IMG/VR virus record: IMGVR_UViG_3300027728_001610
Coordinates: 1 to 64,000 of that record
DNA: 64,000 nt
Source of the DNA: a virus
Direction: 5' to 3' (one strand)
Each line of letters opens with the position of its first letter. The first letter of the stretch is position 1. A model generated the notes under the pieces. That model was not told the DNA's origin and did not search any database. It was given only the letters and a program-made list of their open reading frames with translations. A program made the position numbers and the translations under genes. Shown here piece by piece: positions 16,141-24,991 of the stretch.

Positions 16141-16425
16141 ATGCAATCAGAAAGATTAGATTTCAGTCAACCGGCAAATGATTTAACCGCAATTGCCGAC
16201 TTACAAAGAAAAAGCCTTATCGTGAAAAATGATTACAAAACCGTAAATCCTTATTCATCGGTAAATCCTGACGCAATTTCAGATGGAGATGAATCAGGAA
16301 AAGGAACGGGAATTTTTCTTGACACAATAAATGGTGGGTCTTCCATTGATATTGTTGAAAGAAAAAATGAGATCAAAGTAAACGAATTTCAACCAAACAG
16401 ACCTTACACTACTCCATCGGCATAA
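16141..16425 (+). CDS. Hypothetical protein, 94 residues
   Basis: Starts one base after the preceding stop and shares its final A with the next ATG, so translation is probably coupled. The sequence is polar, with S-V-N-P-D-A-I-S-D-G-D-E-S-G-K-G-T-G in the middle and no evident domain. A small structural or chaperone role would fit the context but nothing in the sequence proves it. Confidence 0.6.
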   Translation: MQSERLDFSQPANDLTAIADLQRKSLIVKNDYKTVNPYSSVNPDAISDGDESGKGTGIFLDTINGGSSIDIVERKNEIKVNEFQPNRPYTTPSA

Positions 16426-16805
16426 TGAAACTTTACAACACCCTTAATAATCTTATATTAGAAGTAGCATCTAAGGATCAAATCATAGACGCTATAACTA
16501 ACAGAAGAGTGTGCGTAATTTATTACAATGGTGATGAACCAGGAGGAAGAGGGTTAAGGGTTATTGAACCTGTTGCTTTTGGTAACACAAAAAGAGGCAA
16601 TCCTGTTTTAAGAGCGTGGGACAAAGAAGGGGCTTCACATACAGGTTATTTAGGGAAAAAACCATTACCGGGGTGGAGGTTTTTTAGGGTTGATAAAATG
16701 GAATTCATAAGACCAACTCAAGAAACGTTTGACACACCAAGACCTAACTATAACCCAAATGGGGATAAAAGTATGGAAAATGTAATAATAAACGCAGTTT
16801 TTTAA
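16425..16805 (+). CDS. WYL-like domain protein with an N-terminal I/L-x-E peptide
   Basis: A protein of 126 residues. After a 13-residue helix (M-K-L-Y-N-T-L-N-N-L-I-L-E) comes a stretch resembling a WYL domain: A-I-T-N-R-R-V-C-V-I-Y-Y-N-G, R-V-I-E-P-V-A-F-G, V-L-R-A-W-D and F-R-V-D-K-M. WYL domains are SH3-like ligand sensors, usually attached to DNA-binding domains; none is present here. The opening helix ends in I-L-E, like candidate prohead-protease sites in other proteins of the window, so the protein may be packaged in the head. Confidence 0.55.
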   Translation: MKLYNTLNNLILEVASKDQIIDAITNRRVCVIYYNGDEPGGRGLRVIEPVAFGNTKRGNPVLRAWDKEGASHTGYLGKKPLPGWRFFRVDKMEFIRPTQETFDTPRPNYNPNGDKSMENVIINAVF

Positions 16806-16824
16806 AAATGTAAATTAAATTAAT

Positions 16825-17430
16825 ATGAATTCAGAATCAGAATTACTACAAAAACTCATGGTTTCAAAAAAAATCATGGATAGACATAATGAAATTGGTA
16901 GAGGTCAAGTAAGAGAAATGACAACTCCTGTTGTAGAAGGGTATGATGCTGCACCAGCAAAATACAATATACCACAAGAGTTTATGGAAGAAACCAAACC
17001 TTATTCACCCCCAAAACAACCGACCCTTCCAACAGAAGATAGGATTGCAAATTCAAAACTTCCCGACGAAATTAAAAGATTAATGATAGAACACCCAATC
17101 CAACAACCAACAATGGGAGTTGGGTCTGGCGCGGTTTTAAGTAATGAATTGGTTGAAAAAGCGTCAAGATTAATGAATACAAACCCTAAAGGTGATTTTA
17201 TTAAAGAAGAAACTCAGAGAAGAGAACCACAATCACAAACACAACAATCATCAATTGGATTATCGGCAAATGATATTAAAAATATTGTTAGAGAAACAAT
17301 GGAAGATGTGTTGTCAGAAAACGGACTATTGATTGAATCAGAAACTAAAAGTTCTGAAATGTTTAAATTTCGTGTAGGACAACATTTATTTGAAGGTAAA
17401 GTTCTTAAAATTAAAAAAATGACTAAATAA
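16825..17430 (+). CDS. Hypothetical protein, Pro/Gln-rich middle
   Basis: A protein of 201 residues, not recognised. A helical start (S-E-L-L-Q-K-L-M-V-S-K-K-I-M-D-R-H) leads into a low-complexity Pro/Gln/Thr-rich middle, then an amphipathic helix around 150-170 (N-D-I-K-N-I-V-R-E-T-M-E-D-V-L) and a small beta end with G-Q-H-L-F-E-G-K-V-L-K-I-K-K. It is last in its run, directly before a terminator. Its helical and low-complexity make-up is compatible with a scaffold or internal head protein. Confidence 0.55.
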   Translation: MNSESELLQKLMVSKKIMDRHNEIGRGQVREMTTPVVEGYDAAPAKYNIPQEFMEETKPYSPPKQPTLPTEDRIANSKLPDEIKRLMIEHPIQQPTMGVGSGAVLSNELVEKASRLMNTNPKGDFIKEETQRREPQSQTQQSSIGLSANDIKNIVRETMEDVLSENGLLIESETKSSEMFKFRVGQHLFEGKVLKIKKMTK

Positions 17431-17455
17431 TACTTTTCAGGCAAACCCCAAACAG

Positions 17456-17486
17456 AAAACCCATTTCAAAAGAGTGGGTTTTTTTA
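17456..17486 (+). terminator. Rho-independent terminator after the 14.8-17.4 kb run
   Basis: AACCCA (17458-17463) pairs with TGGGTT (17475-17480) across an 11-base loop and is followed by a run of T. It points rightward. Confidence 0.8.
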
Positions 17487-17531
17487 TTGATTATTCTTTA
17501 GTTTTTGACTACAATTAAACAAAAAGAAAAT

Positions 17532-18743
17532 ATGTCAAAAATTAACGTTTTAGTGACCCCCTCAGATACGTCAGGAGTAGGAAAATTTCGATCGGTTGAC
17601 CCCCATATTAAACTCCAAAACCTTTATCCTGATGATTTTCACGTTGATATTGACTATCAACCTAAATTAAATGATATCAATTTTTGGAAAAAATACCAAA
17701 TTGTTCATTTTCATAGAAGTATGGGTCAAATTGAGCAATGCCCACAATTAATTAAGTCATTACAAAGTTTGGGAATTGTTGTAATTGCTGATATTGATGA
17801 TTATTGGTTACCAACAAAAGAACACCCAATCCATCAACTAATTGTTGAAAACAAACTCCACACAAAAATTGTTGATAATTTAAGAGCTGCAGATTATGTG
17901 ATAACAACCACAGAGATATTTGCCAATGAAATTAGAAAGTTTAATAAAAATGTTATTGTTTTACCAAACGCAATTGACCCAAATGAACCACAATTTAAAG
18001 AACCAACACCAACATCAAACAAAATTAGAGTTGGGTGGTTAGGAGGATCATCACACTTACACGATTTAAAATTATTAGACGGAATGGTTAATAAATTATC
18101 TCCGATGCAAGATAAGTTACAATATTATGTTTGTGGTTTTGATATTAGAGGAACAGTAACTGAAATCAATAAAGAAACAGGACAACAAACACAAAGACCG
18201 ATCAAACCACAAGAAACCGTGTGGGTTAGATATGAAGAAATATTTACAAACAACTATAAGATTATTTCTCCTGAGTATAAAACGTTCTTAGATAAATTCC
18301 AAGAAGGAGATTATCCGGCAATTCAGAATGAAAATTATGTTAGAGTTTGGACAAGACCTGTAGATTCATACGCAAGAAATTATTCAAATTTTGATATTTC
18401 TTTGGCACCGATTAAAAATCACATATTCAACAGAATGAAATCTCAATTAAAAGTGATTGAAGCAGGATTTTACAAAAAAGCGATAATCGCGTCCAATGTT
18501 GGTCCATATACAATTGACTTAAAACACGCATTAGATAAGGGTCAATTCACAAATGGTAACGCATTATTAGTTAACGAAAGTAATAATCACAGCGATTGGG
18601 CAAAAAACATTAAAAAATTGGTTGATAATCCAAATATGATTACCGATCTTGGTGAAAGATTATATGAAACCGTAAAAGAAAGATATGATCTTAATTTGGT
18701 TACGAAAACAAGGGCACAATTTTATAAATCTTTAATTAAATAA
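17532..18743 (+). CDS. GT-B (GT4-like) glycosyltransferase
   Basis: A protein of 403 residues from the ATG at 17532; an in-frame TTG lies nine codons earlier. The order V-L-V-T-P-S-D-T-S-G-V-G-K-F-R, H-F-H-R-S, V-I-A-D-I-D-D-Y-W, A-D-Y-V-I-T-T-T, V-L-P-N-A-I-D and V-G-W-L-G-G-S-S-H is that of a GT4-type enzyme, with the donor-site region near S-L-A-P-I-K. No signal peptide or membrane segment, so it is cytoplasmic. It opens the plus-strand metabolic block after a terminator. Neither sugar nor acceptor can be read from sequence. Confidence 0.78.
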   Translation: MSKINVLVTPSDTSGVGKFRSVDPHIKLQNLYPDDFHVDIDYQPKLNDINFWKKYQIVHFHRSMGQIEQCPQLIKSLQSLGIVVIADIDDYWLPTKEHPIHQLIVENKLHTKIVDNLRAADYVITTTEIFANEIRKFNKNVIVLPNAIDPNEPQFKEPTPTSNKIRVGWLGGSSHLHDLKLLDGMVNKLSPMQDKLQYYVCGFDIRGTVTEINKETGQQTQRPIKPQETVWVRYEEIFTNNYKIISPEYKTFLDKFQEGDYPAIQNENYVRVWTRPVDSYARNYSNFDISLAPIKNHIFNRMKSQLKVIEAGFYKKAIIASNVGPYTIDLKHALDKGQFTNGNALLVNESNNHSDWAKNIKKLVDNPNMITDLGERLYETVKERYDLNLVTKTRAQFYKSLIK

Positions 18744-18746
18744 AAT

Positions 18747-18989
18747 ATGAACACATTAACACAACAATTAACACCACAAGAAGTATACGATAACTATATC
18801 AATCATCCGTCAACAAACGAAAATTTTATGTTGTTTTATATTATCGCTGATGACTCATCATATAAGTTTAAATCACATCAATTTAATTCAAAAGACGAAA
18901 CCAATTGTATTTCACTTTTAGAGTCAATTATGGATTTAGAAGGGTTTGCTGGATTTCCTTTTGGTGGTAAAATAACGTCAAATAATTAA
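18747..18989 (+). CDS. Hypothetical protein, 80 residues
   Basis: Starts three bases after the glycosyltransferase stop and ends eight bases before the exonuclease gene, so it belongs to the same run. The sequence is soluble and mixed alpha/beta (F-M-L-F-Y-I-I-A-D-D; a Gly/Phe-rich end). No family recognised. Confidence 0.6.
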   Translation: MNTLTQQLTPQEVYDNYINHPSTNENFMLFYIIADDSSYKFKSHQFNSKDETNCISLLESIMDLEGFAGFPFGGKITSNN

Positions 18990-18997
18990 ATAAAAAA

Positions 18998-19723
18998 ATG
19001 ATTAACATACCAATAACAAAAATTTTATTTTTAGACATTGAAACCGTTGGTGGGTGTTCTGATTATCAATCATGTATTAAAACTAACCCTAAAGTCGCAG
19101 AGCAATTTGACAAATACTTTGATTGGTTTTTAAAAAGATTTCCTGAAGATAAAGAATGGGAGAAAGACAGATCAACGGAAGAACATATGAATATAGTGTT
19201 TAAAAAAAGATCGGCTCTTGTTCCTGAGTTCGCAAAGATAGTTTGTGTATCCATGTCTTTTGTTTTAGACAACGGAGAAACAAAAAAACAAACATTTTCA
19301 GGAGATGATGAACATGAATTACTAATACAAGTTAGGGATCTTTTAAACAGATGTCATAAACTAGATTTTTATCTTTGTGGTCATAATCTAAAAAACTTTG
19401 ATATCCCTATGTTAGCAAAACGAATGATAATTAATGGGATTATGCCATCTAAGATTCTTCCTTCATACGATACAAAGCCTTGGGAAATTAAAGCAATTGA
19501 TACAAAAGAAATTTGGCAATATGGGGCATACACCGCAGTTGGTTCATTAGATTTAATGTGTGCTTGTTTAGACATACCAACACCAAAAGATGGTGAGATT
19601 AATGGGGGTATGGTACACGAAGCGTATTGGGAACATAATAGGTTAAAAGAAATTGCAGAATACTGCGAAAAAGATGTAAATGTGTTGATAGACGCAATAA
19701 TGAAATTAAAAAGTTTAAAATAA
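18998..19723 (+). CDS. DnaQ-like 3'-5' exonuclease (PolB-exo type)
   Basis: A protein of 241 residues with the RNase H-like exonuclease signature: Exo I L-F-L-D-I-E-T near residue 10, Exo II G-H-N-L-K-N-F-D-I-P near 130, and Exo III around Y-C-E-K-D-V-N-V near 225. This resembles the stand-alone predicted exonucleases related to DNA polymerase B proofreading domains. It probably trims DNA 3' ends in phage replication or repair. Its stop overlaps the ATG of the dUTPase gene by one base. Confidence 0.85.
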   Translation: MINIPITKILFLDIETVGGCSDYQSCIKTNPKVAEQFDKYFDWFLKRFPEDKEWEKDRSTEEHMNIVFKKRSALVPEFAKIVCVSMSFVLDNGETKKQTFSGDDEHELLIQVRDLLNRCHKLDFYLCGHNLKNFDIPMLAKRMIINGIMPSKILPSYDTKPWEIKAIDTKEIWQYGAYTAVGSLDLMCACLDIPTPKDGEINGGMVHEAYWEHNRLKEIAEYCEKDVNVLIDAIMKLKSLK

Positions 19724-20334
19724 TGAGCGAAGAGTTTGATGATATATCTGAAAAAGATATGAACGATATTAGAGAAATATTAGATTCCATGACCAATAAA
19801 GAAGATGATGATATTGATTATGATCTGATAATGAAAACTTTTGGATTAGATATTCCAGAGTTAGAACAAGAAATGGAAGAATACTTACCAAAAATTGATT
19901 TAGAATTTGTTAAATCTAATGTAGATTCCGTTAATCCAAAGCATGTTTATGAATCAGATTCGGGTTTTGATTTATATTCAACCGAAGATAAGTGGATTCA
20001 TTCGTTTGATAGGGAACTAATTTCAACTGGTCTTCATTTTGATATTCCTGATGGATATGAAATTCAAGTTAGATCAAAAAGTGGTTTGGCTTTAAAACAA
20101 GGACTTATGGTTTTGAATTCTCCAGGAACAATTGATCAAGGATATTTGGGGGAAATTAAAGTTATTTTATTTAACACAACAAAAAATAAAGTTAAAATTG
20201 AGAAGGGTCAAAAAATTGCTCAAGCGGTTTTATGTCCAGTAGTTTCAGGTAAATGGATTAACTTTGTTGAAAAAAATAAATTAGAAAATAAAGATAGAAA
20301 CGATAATGGTTTTGGGTCAACAAATTTGTTTTAG
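19723..20334 (+). CDS. dut: dUTP diphosphatase with acidic N-terminal extension
   Basis: A protein of 203 residues. Residues 65-203 form a trimeric-type dUTPase: motif 1 D-S-G-F-D-L-Y, motif 2 R-S-K-S-G-L-A, motif 3 G-T-I-D-Q-G-Y-L-G-E-I, motif 4 G-Q-K-I-A-Q-A-V and motif 5 N-D-N-G-F-G-S-T at the C-terminus. It hydrolyses dUTP to dUMP, keeping uracil out of DNA. The first 60 residues are very acidic (runs of D and E), absent from cellular enzymes, of unknown role. It is coupled to the exonuclease gene. Confidence 0.95.
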   Translation: MSEEFDDISEKDMNDIREILDSMTNKEDDDIDYDLIMKTFGLDIPELEQEMEEYLPKIDLEFVKSNVDSVNPKHVYESDSGFDLYSTEDKWIHSFDRELISTGLHFDIPDGYEIQVRSKSGLALKQGLMVLNSPGTIDQGYLGEIKVILFNTTKNKVKIEKGQKIAQAVLCPVVSGKWINFVEKNKLENKDRNDNGFGSTNLF

Positions 20335-20358
20335 ATTAAATCCTTTTTTATTTATCAA

Positions 20359-20366
20359 GTATTTAT
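20359..20366 (+). promoter_or_regulatory. GTATTTAT motif upstream of the HNH gene
   Basis: One-base variant, 29 bases before the ATG. An antisense copy (ATAAATAT) lies closer to the start at 20387-20394. It is the only such site I see in the 17.5-30.5 kb metabolic block, consistent with the HNH gene being an independent insert. Confidence 0.3.
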
Positions 20367-20395
20367 ATTTAAATAAAAAACAAAATATAAATATT

Positions 20396-21082
20396 ATGAG
20401 TTATGGTCAGTGGCAAATTAATGAACAATTAACATTTAATGAATTTGGATACTACTCAAATGGATTGACTTATGGTAGTCAAAAACCGGTGAAATGTGTT
20501 TGTTTATCATGTGGTATGGTTGCAAATAAAAAATTTACATATTCTAAATCAAAACACAGGTGTAAACCAATTATTGATGGAAAAAAGAAATGTTTTAAAT
20601 GTAAAGAATTTAAATTAACTGAAGAGTTTTCCAAAAATAGGTCAAGTTATGACGGATACCAAAAAGTTTGTAAGGAATGTTTTTCTAAATATGAATGTGT
20701 CAAAAAAGGGTATAAAAAGAAGTCTGAAAGTTATAAAAATTCATTAGAACATTATTTTAATAGTAAATTACCATCCCTAAGAAAAAAATGTCAACTACAA
20801 AATGTACCATTTGATTTATTGAAAGGAGACCTATTTAATATCTATAATTTACAAAACGGCAAATGTTATTATACTGGTATTGATATTACACATAATAAAG
20901 GGACTCTCAACTTTAATAGCATCTCAATAGAAAGGTTAGACCCAAAATTAGGATACACTAAAGATAATTTAGTTATGTGTTCGTTTAATGTTAATTCTTT
21001 TAAAGGTATTATGGATGAAAATGAATTTAAACGTTATCTTAATTTAGTATTACCGAAATTAATAGATTATAAAAATAGTTAA
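20396..21082 (+). CDS. HNH homing endonuclease
   Basis: A protein of 228 residues from the ATG at 20396. Zn-ribbon-like Cys pairs lie near residues 33-36 and 64-67 (C-F-K-C) with a partner pair at C-K-E-C. The C-terminal HNH domain reads G-K-C-Y-Y-T-G-I-D, S-I-E-R-L-D-P, G-Y-T-K-D-N-L-V-M-C and V-N-S-F-K, typical of free-standing phage HNH nucleases. It sits between dut and the first GT2 gene and breaks an otherwise coupled run, as expected of a mobile gene. Confidence 0.85.
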   Translation: MSYGQWQINEQLTFNEFGYYSNGLTYGSQKPVKCVCLSCGMVANKKFTYSKSKHRCKPIIDGKKKCFKCKEFKLTEEFSKNRSSYDGYQKVCKECFSKYECVKKGYKKKSESYKNSLEHYFNSKLPSLRKKCQLQNVPFDLLKGDLFNIYNLQNGKCYYTGIDITHNKGTLNFNSISIERLDPKLGYTKDNLVMCSFNVNSFKGIMDENEFKRYLNLVLPKLIDYKNS

Positions 21083-21088
21083 AAAAAT

Positions 21089-22585
21089 ATGATAACGATA
21101 ATTTACTCAACACATAAAGATCAAGATTACAATAAAAAATTCCAACAACATTTATTAAATACCGTTGGGGTTAAAGACGTTCAAATATTGGAATATGAAA
21201 ATCATAACCAATTTTCATTATCGGAACTTTATAATTCAGGAATTACCGAATCAATATATGATATTGTAGTTTGTTGTCATAACGACATAAAACTTGAAAA
21301 AGGGTGGGGTAAAAAACTCTTAGATGATTTTTCTAATAACCCCGAATTCAGTATAATTGGGAAAGCAGGGTCTTGTTATTTTCCTGAGTCTGGTGTTTAT
21401 TGGGAAAGAATGAATCAAACAATGGTGGGTCAAGTTTATCACCACCCTGAAGGTCAAAAAAAATGGATTAACAGGTATTCAATAAAAATGGATAGTTTAA
21501 TTCCAGTGGTGACCATTGATGGATTGTTCATTTCTTTTGATAAAACAAAAATCAAACACAACTTTGATGAGACGATTGGGAAGTTCCATTTTTACGATCA
21601 TGGGTTTTGTGTTCCAAATTATTTGGACGGAATTAAAATTGGGGTAACATCTTCTTTTGATATCACCCATGAATCTGTTGGAAAACCAAATGATGAATTT
21701 TGGATGAGCAAAGATAAGTTTGTTGAGAAATGGAAAGATAAATTACCTTTAGATTTAAAACCCTCTGAAATCTTCGTTCCACTTATTAAAGAAAAACCAA
21801 TAAAAAATATTGGTAAAGTTGCAATAATAATACCAACAAAGGGTAATGTTGATATGTTATATGATTGTGTTAAGTCTTTTTATGACCACTGTAATCAAGA
21901 CTATTTTGAAATTTTCATTGCCGACACCGGGTCAACAGATGATGAAAAAAATCAAATTAAATCTCAAATTTTACCATTAGGCAATGTTAATTTAATTGAA
22001 TACGATTATTACAATTTTGCTAAAATTAACAACGATGTTGTTAAAAATCATGTAAATGAAGATTACGAATTTTTATTATTCTGTAATAATGACATTAAAA
22101 TATTGAATAATGTGATTTATGGCATGTTAAAACTTTTTAAAGAAAAATCTAGAGTTGGGACGGTTGGGTGTAGATTACATTTTGAAGATAACACAATACA
22201 ACACGATGGAATTATATTTGGGTTAGGAGGTGATCAAAATTTAACGCTAACACACGCCAATCTTGGGTCATATTATTTATACACAACCGGAACAAAAGAT
22301 GTTTATGGAAATACCGCGGCGTTAATGATGATAAGAAAAATCTTGTTTAATAAAATTGGAGGATTTAATGAAAAATACACCGTTTGTTTTGAAGATGTTG
22401 AATTGAACCTTTCTTGTGTACTTTTAGGATTTAAAAATTATTATGATGGTAGTTTGGTGTCGTATCATTTTGAAAGTCAAACCAGAGGTAAAAGTGTTGA
22501 GTCAAGAAATAAAGAGTCTTACGATTATAACAACACTTTATTACCGTTTATAAATAAAAATTATAATAAACTATTTAAAAAGTAG
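21089..22585 (+). CDS. Tandem GT-A glycosyltransferase (GT2 type)
   Basis: A protein of 498 residues with two GT-A-like halves. Residues 1-235 contain I-V-V-C-C-H-N-D-I-K-L near the expected DxD position. Residues 245-498 are a clearer GT2 domain: V-A-I-I-I-P-T-K-G-N, I-A-D-T-G-S-T-D-D, F-C-N-N-D-I (an N-N-D in place of DxD) and a C-terminal G-G-F-N-E-K-Y ... E-D-V-E-L acid pair. It probably adds two sugars or acts as a polymerase-like transferase. First of the contiguous glycan block; the next gene starts two bases downstream. Confidence 0.85.
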   Translation: MITIIYSTHKDQDYNKKFQQHLLNTVGVKDVQILEYENHNQFSLSELYNSGITESIYDIVVCCHNDIKLEKGWGKKLLDDFSNNPEFSIIGKAGSCYFPESGVYWERMNQTMVGQVYHHPEGQKKWINRYSIKMDSLIPVVTIDGLFISFDKTKIKHNFDETIGKFHFYDHGFCVPNYLDGIKIGVTSSFDITHESVGKPNDEFWMSKDKFVEKWKDKLPLDLKPSEIFVPLIKEKPIKNIGKVAIIIPTKGNVDMLYDCVKSFYDHCNQDYFEIFIADTGSTDDEKNQIKSQILPLGNVNLIEYDYYNFAKINNDVVKNHVNEDYEFLLFCNNDIKILNNVIYGMLKLFKEKSRVGTVGCRLHFEDNTIQHDGIIFGLGGDQNLTLTHANLGSYYLYTTGTKDVYGNTAALMMIRKILFNKIGGFNEKYTVCFEDVELNLSCVLLGFKNYYDGSLVSYHFESQTRGKSVESRNKESYDYNNTLLPFINKNYNKLFKK

Positions 22586-22586
22586 T

Positions 22587-23147
22587 ATGGAGGAAAAAAT
22601 TACATTTATTATACCGTCATTAAACAGACCCACATTAGATAGAACTATTGATTCATTATTGAACCAAACAAATACAAATTGGAGATGTATTATTGTTTAT
22701 GATGGTGTTGATGGCATTTCTTTTAATGACGATAGAATTAAAACAATAAAAATTGATAAACTTGGTGGTTTTAGTGGTCATCATGGAAAATCAGGTTTAG
22801 TAAGGAATGAAGGAATAAAATTGGTTAATACAGAATGGATTGGCTTTTTAGACGATGACGATTCAATTCATCATAAATACGTTGAGGATCTTTTTACAAA
22901 GTATTCTAATTTTGACTTTGTTCTTTGGAGAATGGTTTATGAAAATGGAATTGTATTACCACCACTAACAAGTGACCAAATAAAATTTGGTCAAGTAGGA
23001 ATATCATTTTGTTTTAAAAACAAATTTGAAAATTTATTATTTGACAATAATAGAGATGGTGAAGATTTTGATTTTATAGTTAAATTAAAATCTTTAACCA
23101 ATAATTGGGTTGTAACACCTGAAATATATTATAACATAAATCACTAA
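22587..23147 (+). CDS. Short GT2 glycosyltransferase
   Basis: A protein of 186 residues. I-T-F-I-I-P-S-L-N-R-P-T-L opens a GT-A fold, I-I-V-Y-D-G-V-D-G follows, and W-I-G-F-L-D-D-D-D gives the metal-binding aspartates. It is shorter than usual GT2 enzymes (about 250-300 residues) and lacks an obvious C-terminal acceptor part, ending shortly after G-E-D-F-D-F. The stop shares its last A with the next ATG. Confidence 0.8.
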   Translation: MEEKITFIIPSLNRPTLDRTIDSLLNQTNTNWRCIIVYDGVDGISFNDDRIKTIKIDKLGGFSGHHGKSGLVRNEGIKLVNTEWIGFLDDDDSIHHKYVEDLFTKYSNFDFVLWRMVYENGIVLPPLTSDQIKFGQVGISFCFKNKFENLLFDNNRDGEDFDFIVKLKSLTNNWVVTPEIYYNINH

Positions 23148-23776
23148 TGAAAATAACAGAATTTTTTGATAAAACATATTGCGTAAATTTAGATCGTAGA
23201 CCAGATAGGTGGAGTGAATGTGTTGTTGAATTTGAAAAAAACAAACTAACAAACGTTAATAGATTTAAAGCTGTAGACGGAAAAGAGTTAAACCAAACCT
23301 CATCAGGTTTTATGACACCATCAAGGTTGGCATTAGTTTTAACAAACATACAAATATTAGAGGAATCAATTCAAAATGATTATAATTCAATATTAATATT
23401 AGAGGACGACGTTGAGTTTGAAAAACAAGTTGAGGACATGGACGAGTATTTTAATATGTTACCAAAAGATTGGGATATGTTATATTTTGGGGGAAACCAT
23501 AATACACATATGGGAATAAATCCACCAGTAATAGTAAATGAAAAGGTTTGCAAATTACATAACACATTTAGTACTCATTGCGTTGCAATAAATAAAAAAT
23601 CATTTAATGTCATATTAGAAAGATTAAAAAAATACGATAACGCATTAGATGTGATATACGCTGAATTACAAAAATCATTAAATGTTTATTCTTTTTACCC
23701 TGTAATTGCAACCCAAAGAGTTAGTTTTAGCGATATAGAAAATAAGGTTACAGATTATAAATGGTTGATAAAGTGA
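23147..23776 (+). CDS. GT25-type glycosyltransferase
   Basis: A protein of 209 residues beginning like GT25 enzymes of LPS biosynthesis: C-V-N-L-D-R-R-P-D-R-W, then F-K-A-V-D-G-K-E-L, then I-L-I-L-E-D-D-V-E with the metal-binding acids. GT25 members often transfer galactose, but the donor is not fixed by these motifs. Cytoplasmic, no signal. It is coupled at both ends to neighbouring transferases. Confidence 0.85.
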   Translation: MKITEFFDKTYCVNLDRRPDRWSECVVEFEKNKLTNVNRFKAVDGKELNQTSSGFMTPSRLALVLTNIQILEESIQNDYNSILILEDDVEFEKQVEDMDEYFNMLPKDWDMLYFGGNHNTHMGINPPVIVNEKVCKLHNTFSTHCVAINKKSFNVILERLKKYDNALDVIYAELQKSLNVYSFYPVIATQRVSFSDIENKVTDYKWLIK

Positions 23777-23779
23777 TTT

Positions 23780-24568
23780 ATGAATTTTATAACAACAAAT
23801 CATCGGGGTGGTATTGGTAATGTAATGTTTAAACTTGCGGCATCAATCAGTATGTCAATTGATAATGGGGTTGATTATGTTTTTTCTAAAGAATTTATAA
23901 GACCTATCGATCCTGATTATAAAAATTATGATAATAATATTTTAAGAAATTTTAATTTTATTGATAGGTTGCCACAAAATTATTTTGTTCATACTGAAAC
24001 CCAATTTAATTACCAAGAAATAAAATACAATAAAGGAATTAATTTACTATTAGATGGGTACTTTCAGAGTGAAAAATATTTTATAAATAATAAACAAACT
24101 ATTATAGATATTTTTAAACCTACGGAAGAAATTAAAAATGAGATATTAAAAAGTTTACCTGAAGTTAATAATTATGTTTCTATACATATTAGAAGAGGTG
24201 ATTATTTAAAATACCCAAATCATCACCCACAACAATCTGAAGAATATTATAAAGAGGCGGCAAAAATTATTGGTATAAATAATACTTTTTTAATTTTTAG
24301 TGATGATTTAGATGGGGTTAAAAATATGTTTGATTATTTACCCAATAAAATATTCTATACTTCGGGTAAAGATTGGTTAGATTTATATACGATGAGTTTA
24401 TGTAAAGATAACATAATTTGTAATAGCACATTCAGTTGGTGGGCAGCATATCTAAATCCAAATAAAGACAAGAAAGTAATTACAACAAATAAATGGTTTG
24501 GGTCATCAAATGCCCACCTTAATATATCAACACTATTCCCATCAGAATGGATAAACCTTAACAAATAA
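23780..24568 (+). CDS. GT11 alpha-1,2-fucosyltransferase-like enzyme
   Basis: A protein of 262 residues. It carries the N-terminal G-G-I-G-N-V-M-F-K motif, the GT11 signature H-I-R-R-G-D-Y near residue 136, and C-N-S-T-F-S-W-W-A-A-Y near 220. Family members use GDP-fucose or a related GDP-6-deoxyhexose. The window encodes GMD (28326) but no GDP-fucose synthase, so the donor must come from the host, from outside the window, or be another product of the GMD keto sugar. Confidence 0.9.
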   Translation: MNFITTNHRGGIGNVMFKLAASISMSIDNGVDYVFSKEFIRPIDPDYKNYDNNILRNFNFIDRLPQNYFVHTETQFNYQEIKYNKGINLLLDGYFQSEKYFINNKQTIIDIFKPTEEIKNEILKSLPEVNNYVSIHIRRGDYLKYPNHHPQQSEEYYKEAAKIIGINNTFLIFSDDLDGVKNMFDYLPNKIFYTSGKDWLDLYTMSLCKDNIICNSTFSWWAAYLNPNKDKKVITTNKWFGSSNAHLNISTLFPSEWINLNK

Positions 24569-24571
24569 GAA

Positions 24572-24991
24572 ATGGAAAAAATATACTCAAAAGTAGAAAC
24601 AGACAAACTATTACACGTAATTAATAGGTTGGATGAAATCAATGGTAGAACAGAAGTTATACCTGAAGATAATTTTATTCAATGTGCAACATTAAAGATG
24701 GAAAAAGATAAAACATTTCCACCACATAAACATATTACTAAAGATAGACACTATACGGAACAAATTGCTCAAGAATCTTGGGTTGTTATTAAAGGTAGTG
24801 TTAGATGTATTTTATTTGATATTGATGACACAATTATTGCGACTCCAATACTCCAAGCTGGAGATGCTAGTTTCACACTTTACGGTGGTCACACTTATGA
24901 AATTTTAGAAGATAATACAATCGTATATGAATATAAAACTGGTCCTTATGAAGGACAATCACTTGATAAAAAATTTATAACAAATGAGTAA
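24572..24991 (+). CDS. Cupin-fold protein of the glycan block
   Basis: A protein of 139 residues. A single small cupin barrel is suggested by P-P-H-K-H-I (metal-type His pair), W-V-V-I-K-G-S-V-R, and G-D-A-S-F-T-L-Y-G-G-H-T-Y. WbuC-like or sugar-isomerase cupins occur in O-antigen loci, but I cannot tell which activity applies. It overlaps the following FkbM gene by eight bases. Confidence 0.72.
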   Translation: MEKIYSKVETDKLLHVINRLDEINGRTEVIPEDNFIQCATLKMEKDKTFPPHKHITKDRHYTEQIAQESWVVIKGSVRCILFDIDDTIIATPILQAGDASFTLYGGHTYEILEDNTIVYEYKTGPYEGQSLDKKFITNE